Shown one piece after another: positions 62,885 to 64,000 of a stretch of DNA of 64,000 nt. Source of the DNA: Maribacter ulvicola (lineage in GTDB: Bacteria > Bacteroidota > Bacteroidia > Flavobacteriales > Flavobacteriaceae); the NCBI RefSeq assembly GCF_900155985.1, contig NZ_FTMA01000001.1, positions 248,001 to 312,000 of the forward strand. Direction: 5' to 3'. The notes under the pieces were generated by a model. It ran no database searches. It worked only from the letters and a program-made list of their open reading frames with translations, and was not told the DNA's origin. The first letter of the stretch is position 1. The number at the start of each line of letters is the position of its first letter. Position numbers and translations under genes: made by a program.

Positions 62885-63904
62885 ATGATTGATAAGATAA
62901 AAGTAGAAATTTCTGAAGTAGCATCTTTTACAGCTGACAATATAGAAGCTGTTGAAGCGTTTCGTATTAAATATTTAGGTAAGAAAGGCATTCTTAACGA
63001 CTTCTTTGCGGAGTTTAAGAATATACCTAATGATCAGAAAAAAGAGTTCGGTCAAACCATTAACGAACTTAAACAAGCTGCTACGGCAAAGGTAGAATCT
63101 TTAAAAGAGGTTTTAGAAAGTAAACAAACAGACCAACAGGTGTATGGCGATTTGACAAGACCTGGAAATCCAATAGAAATAGGTGCACGGCATCCTATTT
63201 CAATAGTTAAAAATAAAATTATTGATATTTTCTCTAGAATTGGTTTCAATGTTTCTGAAGGTCCTGAAATTGAGGATGATTGGCACAATTTTACTGCATT
63301 AAACTTACCAGAATACCATCCGGCAAGAGATATGCAAGATACGTTCTTCATACAAACCGATCCAGACATCCTTTTACGTACACATACCTCATCGGTACAA
63401 GTACGTTATATGGAAAACAACCAACCCCCTATACGTACAATATCTCCGGGTAGAGTATATAGAAACGAAGCTATTTCAGCACGATCTCACTGTTTTTTTC
63501 ACCAAATAGAAGGTTTATATATTGATAAAGATGTTTCTTTTGCAGATTTAAAGCAAACTCTACAGTACTTTACTACCGAGCTTTTTGGAAAGTCTAAAAT
63601 AAGGTTAAGACCTTCTTATTTTCCGTTTACCGAACCAAGCGCAGAAGTTGATGTATATTGGGGACTAGAAACTGAATCTGATTATAAAATTACAAAAGGT
63701 ACCGGTTGGTTAGAAATTGGTGGCTGTGGTATGGTAGATCCTAACGTACTTACAAACTGCGGGCTTGATCCTGAAATTTATTCTGGTTTCGCTTTTGGTG
63801 TTGGTATAGATCGCATTGCTATGCTGCTACACCAAATAACAGATATCCGCTTATTAAGCGAGAATGATTTACGTTTTTTAGAGCAATTTAGAAGCGCCTT
63901 ATAA
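62885..63904 (+). CDS. pheS: Phenylalanyl-tRNA synthetase alpha subunit
   Basis: The catalytic alpha subunit of the alpha2beta2 PheRS. The 339 residues have an N-terminal helical hairpin (about 1-85) and the class II core: RHPISIVKNKIIDIFSRIGF, VSEGPEIEDDWHNFTALNLP (motif 1 region), RTISPGRVYRNEAISARSHC (motif 2), and FAFGVGIDRIAMLLHQITDI (motif 3). The beta subunit gene pheT is not in the visible window. Confidence 0.96.
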   Translation: MIDKIKVEISEVASFTADNIEAVEAFRIKYLGKKGILNDFFAEFKNIPNDQKKEFGQTINELKQAATAKVESLKEVLESKQTDQQVYGDLTRPGNPIEIGARHPISIVKNKIIDIFSRIGFNVSEGPEIEDDWHNFTALNLPEYHPARDMQDTFFIQTDPDILLRTHTSSVQVRYMENNQPPIRTISPGRVYRNEAISARSHCFFHQIEGLYIDKDVSFADLKQTLQYFTTELFGKSKIRLRPSYFPFTEPSAEVDVYWGLETESDYKITKGTGWLEIGGCGMVDPNVLTNCGLDPEIYSGFAFGVGIDRIAMLLHQITDIRLLSENDLRFLEQFRSAL

Positions 63905-63913
63905 AATCATTTC

Positions 63914-64000
63914 GTGAAAAAAGATATTGAAATACCTGTTGTTAAAGATGTTTATGTTGCCATTATCTGTGAATGGAACGAAGAATTCTTAAACAAGGAT
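63914..64000 (+). CDS. Conserved hypothetical protein downstream of pheS, cut by the window edge
   Basis: A frame opening with GTG at 63914, 9 nt after the pheS stop, runs to the window edge. Its visible residues are about KKDIEIPVVKDVYVAIICEW NEEFLNKD. I recall similar short conserved proteins after pheS in flavobacteria, but the function is unknown. No ATG is in frame closer to pheS; GTG is the likely start. Confidence 0.6.
   Translation, partial: MKKDIEIPVVKDVYVAIICEWNEEFLNKD

Overview
The window comes from an AT-rich member of the Bacteroidota, most likely a marine Flavobacteriaceae (Maribacter/Zobellia-like; the genus is a guess). The evidence is the complete Bat (MoxR/DUF58/BatA-E) operon, long LspA and eukaryote-like IleRS variants, a zinc-less DksA/TraR-type protein, many Cys-lipobox lipoproteins, and several promoters of the Bacteroidota type (TTG, about 19-21 nt, TAnnTTTG). 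I see no rRNA, tRNA, CRISPR array, insertion sequence or prophage. Most of the window looks like stable chromosome.

Layout. 1-7.4 kb holds the start of uvrC (minus), a possible 28-aa membrane peptide, 5-formyl-THF cyclo-ligase, and a minus-strand run ileS > dksA-like > adhesin-like protein > lspA. 7.5-17.8 kb holds a lipoprotein with LEA-like 11-residue repeats, a haem-type TonB receptor overlapping recO, gdhA, a trans-sulfuration enzyme with a well-defined promoter, and small metabolic or regulatory genes. 17.9-23 kb holds a flavin oxidoreductase, a YheT-type hydrolase, a lipoprotein cytochrome c, a FrnE-like DsbA, thioredoxin and a lactonase-fold lipoprotein. 23-26.3 kb holds a SulP transporter flanked by two broken genes (a small frameshifted gene and a heavily decayed frame), then an AraC regulator. 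26.4-33.7 kb holds DUF421, an internally duplicated lipoprotein, the glycerol-3-phosphate genes gpsA, glpD and glpK, and cvpA. 33.9-37.8 kb holds two tandem CAP-domain lipoproteins, 3-hydroxyanthranilate dioxygenase, DUF1304 and an ALDH7-type dehydrogenase. 37.8-38.4 kb is a 580-nt gap with nested inverted repeats, a 42-codon ORF and an operator-like palindrome. 38.4-44 kb holds an OmpA/helix-hairpin-helix pair, an acyl-ACP desaturase, and a phosphatase/zinc-ribbon/SPFH-GYF operon. 44.2-47.1 kb holds fructokinase plus amylosucrase. 50-59.2 kb is the Bat operon. 60-62.8 kb holds beta-carbonic anhydrase and a second SulP transporter, followed by pheS.

How genes work together. Amylosucrase releases fructose from sucrose and the adjacent PfkB kinase can phosphorylate it. 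GlpK and GlpD catabolise glycerol while the convergent GpsA runs the biosynthetic direction. Carbonic anhydrase and SulP suggest bicarbonate handling. MoxR, DUF58 and the Bat proteins form one envelope-associated vWA/TPR complex. The least explained parts are the structured gap at 37.8-38.0 kb, the SPFH/zinc-ribbon/phosphatase operon and the A7 frameshift gene at 23.0 kb. I found no clear-cut new defence or mobile system.
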